Positions 1 through 12,700 of a stretch of 64,000 nucleotides of DNA are shown here, one piece after another. Where the stretch lies: positions 123,631,657 through 123,695,656 of the forward strand of contig NC_083345.1 in the NCBI RefSeq assembly GCF_019175385.1, written 5' to 3'. The first letter of the stretch is position 1, and every line of letters starts with the position of its first letter. The notes beneath the pieces are model-generated. The model searched no databases. It saw only the letters and a program-made list of their open reading frames with translations, and had not been told where the DNA came from. The stretch is from Lycium barbarum. Taxonomy: Eukaryota; Streptophyta; Magnoliopsida; Solanales; Solanaceae. The position numbers and the translations under genes were made by a program.

Positions 1-738
1 AGAAAAAGAACTAAATAACTATTTTGTCTAATGTGAAATTTATTTAAAAAAGGCGAATGACTTTCGTGTAAGTAAAAATCTTGCTCGATTTTGAATTTCT
101 GAAAATTAAGGATTCTTACTTAATTCAAATAAGGAAAAATGTAATAAAATTTTAGTGATTTCAAAATCCAAAATATTATATTATAATTAAAGAGGATCAC
201 CACCTTGACACCCTAACAATTAGGGATAAAATTAAATGACGAACAAAATTTCGCCATTGATATCAGAAGTCAAAATTATGATGGTATTGATACACGAATA
301 TACACTCTAGAGAATAAGGTGAAGGGAAAAAACGAACTACGTTATATATGAGCATAATAATATAACACAACTATTTGTAACAAATTAACTCAATAACAGA
401 AAGGAATATGGTAGGGTAGAAGATGACAACCTGAAATTTGCGACCGAAGAAAACTGAAATCAATAGTTTTGCCACTAAATCGATATTTTACATAATCAAC
501 TAATCAACATCGCAATTATTTAATCGAGTCTAACCTCCATAAGTAGAAGGAGGTGATTTTAGCGTTCACCTGAAACAAAATTCACAAAGAATCAAGTCAA
601 TACTAATTACCCCGAAGACTAACAAATTATACAAAATTAAAACAAAAAACAAAATAAAGCATGACTAATCATCGCAATTTAACTAATTTCTGAATATTTT
701 TTTGAATTTGCGATGTAAGGTAAGGTAAAGTTTAGGCT
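1..738. other. AT-rich intergenic sequence, no gene seen
   Basis: No ORF of note and no splice-linked coding pattern is visible. The stretch around 100-180, with an aattcaaataagg motif, resembles repeats near 7440 and 25370, so it is probably part of a dispersed non-coding repeat. Confidence 0.6.
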
Positions 739-1601
739 ACAACGACATTACTTGATAGGAGGAATAACATAATCAAGAAAAATCATCAATCAATTCTATA
801 TATATGCCAACGGAAAAAGAATTTGCAACTCTAAACTAAACATGCCCGTACTGGCGGCACTAATAGGTAAAGGTGTCAAAATGGGCTGGCCCAGCCTAAC
901 CCAGCTCTAAAGGGTCAAATAATTAAATGGGCTAGGGCGGGCTGGCCTTTTAATTGAAGGACATGCGAAATGGCAGCCCAACGCAGCCTTAAGTGGGCCG
1001 CGGGCCAACCCTTTAAGTTTTTTCGTCTTTTGAAATAACATTTTCTAAGTGATTTTTGTACAATTTGAACATGAAATTTTTGCAATATGAAATAGAATCT
1101 TCTACCACCCATTCTTGCTCAAATCCATATCATAGAAGAAAAAATTCAACAGAACAAATCTAAATTATTATTTTTAATCACTGATTTAGATCACGTTCAA
1201 AAGAATTTAAACATAATATAAATTCTAAGACTAAAAAGTATTACTCTAGTTTCTAATTACTACTTAATAGTACATACATTCTTTTTTCTCATTACTTTTT
1301 ATCTTTTTGTTTAATTACTTATATTTTTTTTTTAAATTAACTAATTTATTATTCTTTTTTAACTTTCAGGGCTGGCCTCAGCCCAACCCTTGAGGTCGGC
1401 GGGCCAAGAGAGGTTGGGCTTTTGAGCCTCACTTCTATATGGGCCAAAGAAATCTTTGCCCAACCCTACTTAAATAAAGGGTTGGGTTGGGCCGACCTCG
1501 CGGGCCAAGCCCATATTGACAGCTCTATAATAGGGTTAGACCGGCTGCTAGGATGTGAAAATCTTGCCTCTTGGTGACCCAAAGAACAATCTAATTTCTA
1601 A
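739..1601. repeat. Left copy of 0.86 kb direct repeat containing a hAT-like element
   Basis: This block recurs almost unchanged at 6340-7200. Similarity starts at acaacgacatt and stops at ctaatttctaa in both copies. The copies differ by scattered substitutions, a few per cent by eye. The repeat is larger than the hAT-like element inside it and includes about 130 bp of left flank and 75 bp of right flank. The ends are not TG...CA, and I see no primer-binding site next to it, so an ordinary LTR is unlikely. Confidence 0.85.
868..1527. mobile_element. Non-autonomous hAT-like element, copy 1
   Basis: The ends are inverted repeats: the left begins TAAAGGTGTCAAAATGGGC, and the reverse complement of the right end begins TAGAGCTGTCAATATGGGC. 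The 7 bp taatagg flanks both ends (861-867 and 1528-1534). It extends to 7 of 8 matches in the 8 bp register expected for hAT. The GC-rich ends (GGGCTGGCCC-type) enclose an AT-rich core. There is no transposase. The minus-strand ORF inside is incidental. Confidence 0.7.
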
Positions 1602-4600
1602 TATTTTCGAAATTAACCGGGATTAAAGTTAGAAGTACGACATATTGGAGATTCCTGTTTTTTGTTGTTTTTAAGGAGTCGCCACCTAATTATTTACGGT
1701 GAATTAGGACACCTAAAGTTTATTAAAGTTATTTTTTAAAGTTAACTCTGTTTAAGGTCTGCGAAACTTAAGATTCTAAGTAAGGGTTCAATTAGTCTAA
1801 AGGGAAGGTATTAGGCACCCTTTAAGACCCATTAACAATGGTTGACCGACCGGACTTATAATTAATTAGGCTAAGTGTAAATATGATGTTATAGAAAAAA
1901 AAAGTAGCTTTGTAAGTATGACTAAAGTTATAGATAGACATGTAAGAATGCTATTTAAAATAGAACTTGTAGAAAATAATAATTTGTATAAAAGAATACT
2001 TTTAATGCTATTTTGAAATACAACTTATAAAATGTTGTTAAAGTTTTAAATGAAAGTGTAATAGTGTTGTTTAAAATAATACTTGTAGAAGACACAATAA
2101 TTTGCGTAAAGGATTTAGTTAAAATAAACTAAAAGAAGCAAAATATATGATGTTTATATGTATTTGGAAAGAAGTGAGCTATGCCGACGCACAAATTAAA
2201 AGAGTTATTACAAGATTAGTATCGGTGAAATTTTAAAGTTTCACAATATCAAAATATGACGAAAATGTCGGAAATCGGAGAGGATTTTAATGCTTAAAAG
2301 AATGATCATTTTAAAAGTATTTTGAGATCAACATGATTCGTTTGGGAGATATAGTTATTATTACCCCTTTAAATAGAACCCCCTCGGAAAACTTTTTAAA
2401 CACTTTATAAAATAAAGTTAAGTTATAATTTAAAGTAAGTGGGTAGTTAAAATCGAATTTAATTCTTGATCGGACAACTCAATCCTGTTTAGACCTGTAA
2501 AAGAGCAATTAACAGAAAACTTTGAACTAACGAACTAGACTGAGTTATTAAACCGTGAAAGCAAATTCAAAACTCTAATTATCCATTGTTACTAGACTAT
2601 CCCACTGATTCTATTAAAATTCATCTAGGCTAAGAAAGACAAAAACAAGATAAATGTTAGGCAAGTAAGCAAACACACAAAGATTGAATAAAAGAAACAG
2701 ATGTGCTAAATGGGTTTGACCCATTCGATATGCTGTATGATCTGCTGGTACCATTGGGCTTCGGCCCAACATTTTTTTTACTGCTTCGAGTGGACTGGAC
2801 GCGAGAAGAATATCCTGTTAGGATTTTAGCCCAACATCGAATGCGGAGGAGGAAAAGGTCCTTCGGACTCGCGCGCGATAGTCATGCATAAACAATGAAA
2901 GAAAAGGATTAGTATACACTCAGTAAATACGGTTAAACATATATAACGTAAGTAAACCAATAAATTATGTATATATTATGTATATCTCGTGTATACATGC
3001 ACATATATAATGGATAGCAACACATTTGCGATGCAAGAGCGTAAAAATGGACAAGCAGACATAAGATGTTTTTGCAAGTTTATCTCCATATAGTTAAATT
3101 CTTTATGCAACAGTTCAATATGGCAGAGGGCATTTTTCTTTCAGTCGCTGCCCAATGTATAGCAGTCAATTGCATGAATACATTAACCTCTAATGATTTC
3201 TGCTACCCACAACCTGCTATTTTAAGTTCCTCTACACCAATGACAAGCATACACAGACTGAACCAGCAACCAATTATCAAAATGACTCAAGCAACCTATT
3301 CTTACGCCTATGTAAGACTTAATAACTTTGCCAAATTAAGGAATCATCACAGAAGGTAAACAAATAACAGTCTGGGCATCGTTCATAACAGAATCTAGAG
3401 ATTATAGAGGGGGAGATGCATTTAGAGGCATTTGAAACTAGACCAGTTCCTCTAATAAAGCAACGACCTTTTTTTCAACCTAATACTTCAAACCAGCAAA
3501 TAGCCATAACAATGACAAAGTGCAATGACCTCTTTCCATCAAGCGTAGCATTTGTCAAAGTAGTATTATTTCATAACAAACCACAAACAGCCCCAATTCC
3601 TAATGTGCACAAAAACAACAATCCAGTACTAATATACCATCAGATGCATGGTTGATACATTGGGGTATTTCATATAATTCTAATATGCAAAGGACTTAAT
3701 ATGCAGCACCTGTGGAAGGGAAATAAGCATATCCTACATGAAAGAAAAATATACCACAAGCAATTAAAGTGGAGAATGCATTTCTAAGAAAAGGAAAACA
3801 TTTTTACAGATTCATATGATGCTTGGAAGGTAACCAATGTGCAAAAAAATAAAATAAAATGAAAGAGGCAGATTCAGATGCATCGAAGAGTGAATATTTT
3901 GAGATGCAACTGACATTCTGAACACTTGATTAATCAATACTGAACCTCAAAACATCTATACCCATCTAAACATGTCACTTCAGGACTCTATGCATGCAAT
4001 CCCTTGTAGTTGACTGGCAGAAAAATATGCATACTCGACACACTTGTTAAATGTATAGCACAAGGATCATGCATTTTTATGTATAAATTACAGGGGCAAT
4101 ATGCAACACATTTAGATAAATTACAGACTTTAAGCATACAGAATTAGATCAGCTTAAACACATGCATCTTATTAAAACCATCATGAACACAATGTCCAGA
4201 AATTTCAGACTAGCTGGTTAACCAGAGGATCAACTAATCTAATGGAGACAAACAAATGTTATCAGTCATATCATGTGACAACTAACATAATCAACTCTAC
4301 AAAGAAAACAGCACGTGAATATGTATAAGATTCAGATTGAAACCCAAACGAAGTTACCATTCATATCATGGGACTATATTGAGTAAGTAGCTACCAGCAT
4401 GCTGATGTCTAATATCACTTATCTATATTAGATAGGAATGACATCTATAACTAACACAACCAAACAATATTTCAACATAGGCTAGAGTTAAATAATAATG
4501 TACACAAAACACTAGCACATGAACCTTCTCATAACTAAATACATGTTAGAGGTAGTCAAAGTAACCAAGTAAATATTCTACCTTGAATCAACAGGCTAAG

Positions 4601-6339
4601 ACACAAACATGAATCAAGCACAGAGTTATTAAGGCATATGGACTAAAGAGCTTCTAATCAATTCCTAATTGGATGATTTTCACTTTGAACAAAATTTATA
4701 GGAATGCCAATGGTTAGGTGAATTTATCTTAACTCAGGTGAGGTTGAAGCAGTAACTAAAACAGGCTAAACCAATCAAACAAATATATAAAGGGCCCATT
4801 AATAGACTAATCCATCCGAAGTCAATAAGGTGGCACTAGACATAATATTAGACCAACCAGAAACTTAAACTTACAGATGACAGACAATTATAGAGATGAC
4901 TCAGTGCTGATCTGTTTTAACTACATACACAATATACCTAAGATATATACACCACAGTGTGTATATCGGATGTATATCGAATGTATGTCTCCTTCTTACT
5001 TTGATAAACCATTGTATATCCTATGTATATTCGACTTTAAATAGGTTCTAAATCCTAGAAAATTCAGTCTAAAGCATCCAAATTACAGTATACATCTTTC
5101 AATTCATTCTTTAGCAGTTAATATCCTATCCTAACAGCTAACTGTCGAACAAATGGAACGCATCAACGTATGAAACAAACAGGAAAATACTTAAGCTACT
5201 GATAAACAGATAACGAAGGGAGATTTACTAACCTTTTGTAAGTACAGTGAAGTGGGGCGTCGACGTCATCGAATCTACTCGAACTCGAACGAATCCCGAT
5301 TAAAGTAGTTAAAGTTTCAAACCCAAATGAAAATAGAGTGATATGTTGGCCGTTATTTTTTTCGAGTCAGGCCCTCTTTTATGATTAAAACCTGTGTTTT
5401 ATAGGGGGTTTTGTGGTTCCAGATCCCTATCGATGTTAGGATTGATTTCGTCTTTCACTCCCAGAATTCTAACAAGAGCATTTGAACAAACTCAGATTTA
5501 GAGTAACACAAATAGGAAATGTTGAGTGTTGTCTCCCCCAAATCCCCAAAGATACTGAAAAATCCCCCCTATCTCCTCCCAAATTCGGATTATTTATAGT
5601 ATTGATTAGGGTTTAAGGGAAGAGAAAGAAGAGCGTGGGAGAGAGACGAAAGGGGAAACAAGCGTGGGGGACAGCGTAGTGGAAGAGACAGAGAGGGTGG
5701 CAGAGGCGTGGGGGACAAGGGAACGTGAGATGGCAGGGATGAAGTGGGTGGAACGTGAGGAGAGGAGAGAGGAAGGGGGAGAGGTGCGCGGCGGAGAAGA
5801 GGAAAGAGAGGAGAAGGGAGTGAAAAAGAGATGAGGGATTAGGGTAAGGAATGTTATTATTTCGTTGGGCCGGGTCGGGTCAAAAGAATGGGCTGGACCG
5901 GGTGAATTGTTTGAGCCAGACGGGTGAGAATGGGTAATGGGGCTGGTCATGTGGGAAATAAGTGATGGGCTGGTCCGTTTGGGCCATTAATTGGCTGAAA
6001 AATGTTGGTCTTTCCTCCTCCACTTTGATTATTTTGGGCTTCTAATTTAGTAACTAGTACAATATATATACTATGATAATTAGTGATTAATATGTAGAAA
6101 ATAAAGGATTTGACAAAGTGTTATCTGGTAATTAATTTAACGAGTCCAAACCCGAAAACGAAATGATGACGAATCATCTAAAATTTGTAGTAAAGTAATA
6201 CTTGTAATGTTAAAAATAAAAGTAGCGATATTAATAGTAGTAGCAATAAAATATTGTGAAAAATAAAGTATTTAGCTCGTCAGTAAATTTAGAAACCGGC
6301 GTAAATTGAATAAAAGAGGGACAAAATTGGGTGTCAACA
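1602..6339 (-). mobile_element. 4.7 kb non-coding LTR-like element between the 0.86 kb repeats
   Basis: This segment exactly fills the space between the two direct repeats. Its right end is TGTCAACA, so the reverse complement starts TGTTGACACCC, a good LTR-type start with TG. On the minus strand a TATA-like CTATAAATAA lies near 5590-5600, about 745 nt from that start. The left end has no matching TG. Near 1677-1688 the minus strand reads TGGCGACTCC, similar to primer-binding sites of some Ogre/Tat elements. No coding domain was found. It could be a very long solo LTR or a large non-autonomous retroelement. The orientation and class are inferred. Confidence 0.4.
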
Positions 6340-7200
6340 ACAACGACATTACTTGATAGGAGGAATAACATATTCAAGAAAAATCATCAATCAATTCTAT
6401 ATATATGCCAACGGAAAAAGAATTTGCAACTCTAAACTAAACATGCCCGTACTGGCGGCACTAATAGGTAGAGGTGTCAAAATGGGCTGGCCCAGCCCAA
6501 CCCAGCTCTAAAGGGCCAAAGAATTAAATGGACTAGGACGGGCTGACCTTTTAATTGAAGGGCCTGCGAAATGGCAGCCCAACGCAGCCTTAAGCGGCCC
6601 GCGGGCCAGCCCTTTAAGTTTTTTCGTGTTTTGAAATAACATTTTCTAAGTGATTTTTGTACAATTTGAACATGAAACTTTTGCAATATGAAATAGAATC
6701 TTCTACCACCCATTCTTGCGCAAATCCATATCATAGAAGAAAAAATTCAAGAGAACAAATCTAAATTATTATTTTTAATCGCTGATTTAGATCACGTTCA
6801 AAAGAATTTAAACATAATATAAATTCTAAGACTAAAAAGTATTACTCTAGTTTCTAATTACTACTTAATAGTAAATACATTCTTTTTTCTCATTACTTTT
6901 TATCTTTTTGTTTAATTACTTATATTTTTTTAAAATTAACTAATTTATTATTCTTTTTTGACTTTCAGGGCTGGCCTCAGCCCAACCCTTGAGGTCGGCG
7001 GGCCAAGAGAGGCTGGGCTTTTGAGCCTCACTTTTATATGGGCCAAAGAAATTCTAGCCCAACCCTACTTAAATAAAGGGTTGGGTTGGGCCGACCTCGC
7101 GGGCCAAGCCCATATTGACAGCTCTATAATAGGGTTAGACTGGCTGCTAGGATGTGAAAATCTTGCCTCTTGGTGACCCAAAGAACAATCTAATTTCTAA
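6340..7200. repeat. Right copy of 0.86 kb direct repeat
   Basis: Partner of 739-1601. It begins directly after the CA that ends the 4.7 kb element and includes the second hAT-like copy with the same flanks, so the hAT insertion predates the duplication. Confidence 0.85.
6469..7126. mobile_element. Non-autonomous hAT-like element, copy 2
   Basis: TIRs TAGAGGTGTCAAAATGGGC and, in reverse complement, TAGAGCTGTCAATATGGGC. The 7 bp taatagg lies at 6462-6468 and 7127-7133. Internally it matches copy 1 except for scattered substitutions. No transposase. Confidence 0.7.
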
Positions 7201-7515
7201 ATATATAGTATTGGAAAGATCTTACTGTTACTTGGACTCTGCAATTTACCCAAATAATTTTTTCTATAGAAAGAAATAAAAGATTGTGTCATAAAAAATA
7301 ACATAAAAATCAATGCATATTCGTGCAAAGAAAATTTTGTGGTTCCGTGTTGTTACTTCGGTGAGTTTTTTTCTTTTAAAGATTTATATAAAGTAAAATT
7401 TTAATTGACTTTAAAGTCTTGTCCTAAAAATTAGGACTTCTAACCTAGTTCAAATAAGGAAGTATTTAATAATTATTACTTTAGTTGATTTAAAACTTTT
7501 AAATATTAATAGAAA

Positions 7516-7800
7516 TGCATAATACATAAATAGGCTCTTAAACTTCGCTTCAACTGGCATGTATACCCTTCAACTTTGGTTGTGCATAAGTAGGCACCTC
7601 AACTTGTATAAAGTTGAACAAGTAAACACAAATGTTGATGTGGCACTGACGTGACCCTCCAATATTTATGTGTCATGTCATCATTTGTGCTTTCTTGTTC
7701 AACTTTATACAAGTTGAGGTGCGTACTTGTGCACACTCAAAGTTGGAGGGCATGCTTGCCAGCTGAGGTCAAGTTTAAGGGCCCATTTATGTATTATGCC
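7516..7800. mobile_element. Mutator-like MITE with 9 bp target duplication
   Basis: The left end tgcataatacataaataggc pairs with the reverse complement of the right end, ggcataatacataaatgggc. The two halves are long imperfect inverted repeats (about 110 bp) around a short spacer. The 9 bp taatagaaa occurs at 7507-7515 and 7801-7809, which fits Mutator-like target duplication. A right half of the same family lies at 26697-26838. A much larger element with related TIRs spans 31027-35223. Confidence 0.85.
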
Positions 7801-7906
7801 TAATAGAAAAATAGTAAATGATAATTTTATCTATTACAGAGTTGTTTAATGAAGTGCAAAAAGTTCAATCAACATTTCTAAAGCTCTTCGTGCTTTTAAT
7901 ATAGTA

Positions 7907-7935
7907 CTAGTTTAGCGTACGTGCATTGCACGTGT
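7907..7935 (-). mobile_element. Helitron-like 3' terminus (minus strand)
   Basis: On the minus strand a perfect hairpin (ACGTGC around a three-base loop) is followed about 8 nt later by CTAG and then T. This is the Helitron 3' end pattern of stem-loop plus CTRR inserted before T. The element would extend rightwards from here. Its 5' TC end was not located. A near-identical terminus is at 44729. Confidence 0.5.
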
Positions 7936-8317
7936 GTTCTGTGTCGGACAATAAAAACACATTCAAAAAGAATAAATTATTGGGGAGAATTGACATAAAA
8001 AAAAAAAAAAGGTAACATTTGTTTAAATTATGAAACAAATATTATAGCACTGAAAAAATAGCTTAATTCAATATCGTCTAAACATGGAAAGATGAAAATT
8101 TTAACTAATATTTGTAATTTTATATATATTTTACTATATGAACTACCAATATGTTATGTATACCCAAGTGTAGTTTATTTATAGATTTTACGAAAATATC
8201 AAATAGAAATTTACTTACAGATTTACATATTAATAACAAATATAGATTTAAAAGAACGACTTGAACCAAAGATAAGACTGATTGAACAGATTAAAAGAAA
8301 TGTTTTCTAATGCATCA

Positions 8318-8438
8318 CTGCAACACAACGACAACGTACCCAATGTAATTCCACAAGTGGGGTCTAGAAAAGGTAAGATGTACGCAGACCTTACCATAAA
8401 GGTGGTAAAGAGGCTGTTTCCAATAAACTCTTGGCTAA
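8318..8438 (-). mobile_element. TS/SolS-type SINE fragment
   Basis: Contains the acaacaacg...cccaatgtaattccacaag...gtggggtct...gtacgcagaccttac...gaggctgtttcc order typical of the Solanaceae TS/SolS SINEs, read here on the opposite strand (their 3' TTG-rich tail is at the left). The two overlapping ORFs on either strand are by-products. Confidence 0.65.
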
Positions 8439-9060
8439 AAAATAATGCACCACTACAATATACAATAATAAATTTAGATGAGTTAAACAACACCAACATT
8501 CTTCAAATTTATGCGATATCCAGATATTCTTTTTTATAACATCGAACAAAAGATTTATCTACAGATTTAAATTCATACCAAATAAAGATTTATTTATTTA
8601 CAATATATATATAAGTAGTTTATTTACATTCTTTCTAAATTCAATAATCGGGACATAACTTTCAAAACATAGTAAATTCTTTTCATGCGCAACACAATTA
8701 TATTAATGTGTTTGAAGATAAAATTTAAAATATTATCTGCATCTTGTTGTGAATGTCATCCCTACCATGTAAATAAAGGAAAGAATCATTGAATAAGCAA
8801 CAGTTTAGCGTGGTTCTTTTCATCCTAACTCCCAGAGGAAAAAAAGAGTGAATACATGCAAGTTTGAATTGAGTGAATAAATGTATGTTTGAATTAATTA
8901 TCTCAAATTTCAGGAACCACTCACAAATATCTCATACAAAAGAATATTTATAGAAAAAGGAGGATGCAATCAACTCCTTGATAGGAGTATTAAGGAGTTT
9001 TTTAAATCAAGTATTAGCTAAAGAACGTTTGTGACGGTGCTAATTTATAGAACAAGAAAG
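8439..9060. other. AT-rich spacer left of the Tat element
   Basis: No coding signal. It may be the body of the Helitron-like element whose 3' end is at 7907, but its far end was not found. Confidence 0.4.
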
Positions 9061-9065
9061 AATTT

Positions 9066-9649
9066 TCTATACGGGTAAAATCGAGGATACGGAATAACTC
9101 GGTTTCCCGATGTCACGGTTGTGCTCGGGTACGACCCGAGCAAGTCATTGAGAAGGAGGCGTCGAATTCGGATTGGGGACCAGGCGTTATAGAAAGGGCG
9201 GTTAACTGTCATAAGAAGAAGACAGAAATATCCGCCCTCAATCGGATATTTCGGCAGTGATCTCGGCAACAGCTATCACAGATTCCTTTCCTTTGCTTTA
9301 GAATTGTATTAGGGTTAGGACTCCTCTACTATATAAAGAGGAGGTTCTCATCCATTGAGGGGGGTTGGCAACTAAAAGATAGAAAGAGTTCATATCAAAA
9401 TAAATAAGAATCCTTTGAAACCATTCTCACTTGTTCTTAAGTTCATCTTTATTGTTCACCTTGTAAGTACTCAACAGAGGGCATCAACCTCGGTTTCTGT
9501 ACCCGAGGCCAGACATACTTAACAGTTGGTCAGACCTGCTTCTTTATTTACTTATTGCCTTATCTTAATATTTAATCCTTACTTGAATTTAGTCACGTAT
9601 CTTTGGCATCACGCATAAATTTAATTGTTCTCCGTTTTAAGGTTAAACA
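9066..9649 (+). repeat. 5' LTR of the Tat element
   Basis: 584 bp. It starts tctatacggg (the expected TG has mutated to TC) and ends ggttaaaca. A TATA box, ctatataaag, lies at 9329-9338, before an R-U5 region with acccgaggccagac. Confidence 0.9.
9329..9338 (+). promoter_or_regulatory. TATA box of Tat LTR promoter
   Basis: ctatataaag, conserved as gatataaag in the 3' LTR. The position in the middle of the LTR fits a U3 promoter that drives the sense gag-pol RNA. Confidence 0.65.
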
Positions 9650-9652
9650 GTT

Positions 9653-9670
9653 TGGCGCCCACCGTGGGGC
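9653..9670 (+). other. Primer-binding site of Tat element
   Basis: TGGCGCCCACCGTGGGG begins 3 nt after the 5' LTR end. TGGCGCC matches the 3' end of a plant tRNA (GGCGCCA, Asp-like). The tRNA identity is inferred. Confidence 0.75.
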
Positions 9671-9761
9671 CTTAGATAGTAGTGGCGGCTCAATACATCA
9701 TTCTGGTTACGCTCGATATTTTAGACTTGTTCTTTAAGGTTTGATTTCAGGTATACTGGAA

Positions 9762-12700
9762 ATGTCGGATTCCCATTCTGTCAACTTCCAAGTGGAACCA
9801 AGCCATCACGAGCATGACGATGGGGACGTACCAAACAACAACGCCCCCCCCCCCGTTAATCCAATTCAAGTCGGATCATCGGTGGGCAATGTACCGGCCG
9901 GTGAGAACAACGGGGTCGTGCTGCAACAGCTCCAAAACCAGTTAGGCATGGCTATGGCTCAGTTGCAGGCCCAGCAAGAGATCATAGAGCAACTGCAAAA
10001 TCGGGGTCAGGTGCCGGATATTGCCCCATCAGAATAGACCCAGAATACCGAGGAAAGATGCATCCCTCGAGGTAACGAGAACCACGCCGGGCAAAGCAAC
10101 GAATTGATAAGAATGCTCGAAGAATTGACTAAACGAGTCGAGTCCGGCAAAAAGAAGATAGAAGCGAACGACAAGAAGGTGGAGAACTACAACTCGAGGG
10201 TCGATCAAATTCTGGGGCTCCACCAGTGTTGAAGGGACCGGATTCGAAAAAATTTGTTCAAATGCCATTTCTGCCGAGCGCGGCACCAATGAAAAACCCT
10301 AAGAGATTTCGCATGCCCGATATCCCGAAGTATAATGGGACGACGGACCCTAATGAACATGTGACTGCATATACATGTGCTATTAAGGGCAATGATCTCG
10401 CCGATGACGAAAGGGAATCAGTGCTACTTAAGAAATTCGGGGAAACCCTGTCAAAAAGGGCGATGATTTGGTATCATAACTTGCCCGAGCATTCAATTGA
10501 TTCATTTACCATGCTCACTGATGCTTTCGTCAAGGCCCATGCCGAGGCCATCAAGGTCGAAACACGAAAATCAGACTTGTTCAACGTCAAGCAACGAGAT
10601 GATGAGATCTTCCGCGAGTTTGTGGCTCGATTTCAAATGGAGCGCATGGACTTACCCCAGTCACGGACGATTGGGATGTTCAGGCTTTTACGCAAAGGCT
10701 CAATTCAAGGAGCTAGATCACATCCATTGAGCTAAAGAAAAATCTGATAGAATACCGGGTGATCGCCTGGGCTGATGTACACAACAGGTACCAGTCGAAG
10801 ATCAGGGTCGAAGATGATAAAATTCTGAGGGCTGCTTCGGTATCATGGCATTCTGGTAAAGTGAGTGATCGATTGAGGAGAGTGGTAGATCGGGATTCCA
10901 GATCGTCATCTAACAGGTACCAGCCTTACCCACTCGATTGAAGGGGAAACGGGCGAAACAACGAATTAGGCAAGAATGATAGGAGGAATGATCGAAGGAA
11001 TGATCTAGGTCCAAGTAGCCGTGGATTGATAAACAGAAATGCTGTCGATAGAGCCCCGGGAAACAGAGAAACTCCAAGGTTATCCGAGTATAATATTTGC
11101 GTCGATGTAGCAACCATAGCAGCGGCTGTTTTCCGAAACAAAGAAACAAGGCATCCAAAGCCAATCCAATCTGAACCAGAGAAGCGGGATAAAAATCTTA
11201 TTTGTAAGTATCATCATACTCAAGGCCATCAGATCGAGGATTGTCGTCAGCTGAGAGAAGAAGTCGTTCGTCTGTTCAATTTAGGACATCTTCGAAAATT
11301 TCTAAGTGAACGAGCAAAAACCCATTTCAAGAACCTGGACTCCAACAAGCAGGATAGGATGGAAGAGCCTCAGCAAGTGATACACATGATCATGGGAGGA
11401 ACTGACATTCCCATCAGGCCGGTTGTAAACCACACCAAAATTTCCATAGCGAGGGAAAAACGTATCCGGAATGATGACCCTGATGGTCCCATCACGTTCA
11501 ACGATAAGGACATGGAAGGCATCGCCCAGCCGCATAACGACGCACTGGTAATATCTGTCCTAGTCAATAAATTTAGAATTTAACGTGTGCTAATTGATCC
11601 AGGTAGCTCAGCTAATATCATCCGATGGAGAGTCATCGAACAGCTGGGACTACTAGATCAGATCATGCCGGCAATACGGGTCCTCAACGGATTCAACATG
11701 GCGTGCAAAACGACGAAAGGTGAGATCACTTTACCGATCAGTATGGCAGGAACTGCACAGCAGATAAAATTTTATGTGATAGAGGGAGACATGGGATACA
11801 ATGCATTGCTGGGCAGACCGTGAATTCACCTCGTGGGGGCGGTTCCCTCGACTATGCATCAGGTATTGAAATTCCCGAACCCAAAAGGTATCAAAACCGT
11901 CTGTGGTGAACTGCAGGCCGCGAAAGAAATGTTCGCAGTTGAAGAATCCGTTAAGACTGTAAAGGCGCCAGATCGAAACGAAGGAAAGAATGCCAAATAG
12001 CAATCACAGATCCCGATCCCGGAATCATCGGAAGATCGGAACGGAGACACACTAGATGAAGATTTAGAATTCGGAATACCGAGAACCTTCGTGGTGCCCG
12101 ATGATTCTGATGCCACTAAGTCCACAGTCGAAGAACTTGAGCAAGTCATATTGTTCGCCCACCTATCAGAGAAGAAGATATACCTGGGCACGGGGTTGAC
12201 CCCCGAGCCCAGGAAAGAATTTATTGAGTTTCTTAAAAATAACTCAGATTGTTTTGCTTGGTCCCATTTAAACATGACAGGTATTCCACCGGATGTGACG
12301 ACACACAAGTTGAGCCTGGATCCAAGTTTTCCTCCGGTCAAACAAAAGCAGAGACCACAACCCGAGGTAAAACATGCATTCGTCAAGGACGAGGTAACCT
12401 AAGTCCTTAATATAGGATCCATTCGAGAGGTGAAATACCCAGATTGGTTAGCTAACGTTGTAGTAGCGCCTAAAAAGGGGAATAAGTTTAGAATGTGCAT
12501 AGATTATAAATATTTAAACAAAGCCTGCCTGAAGGATTCATTTTCTTTGCCGAGCATCGATCGCATGATCGACGCTACCGCGGGTCACGACACGCTGAGT
12601 TTCCTCGATGCCTATTCCAGGTACAACCAAATACAAATGGACCTGGAGGATCGAGAAAAAACCTCATTTATAACTAGGTTTGGCACATATTATTATAATA

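Noticed and set aside
915..1112. Minus-strand ORF (and its twin at 6477-6734)
   Set aside because: Both sit inside the hAT-like element and read through its TIR; copies differ at will without keeping a protein.
3066..3655. Two plus-strand ORFs in the 4.7 kb element
   Set aside because: No domain, atypical composition, no splice context; chance ORFs in non-coding retroelement DNA.
5606..5950. Minus-strand Ser/Pro-rich ORF of 114 codons
   Set aside because: It lies in a simple GA-rich stretch; composition explains the open frame and there is no domain or conserved start.
739..7200. LTR retrotransposon with 0.86 kb LTRs
   Set aside because: The repeat ends are not TG/CA, no primer site or convincing purine tract adjoins, there is no 5 bp duplication outside, and hAT flanks are included.
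8248..8539. Opposed ORFs of about 84 codons
   Set aside because: Both run through a SINE fragment; no independent support.
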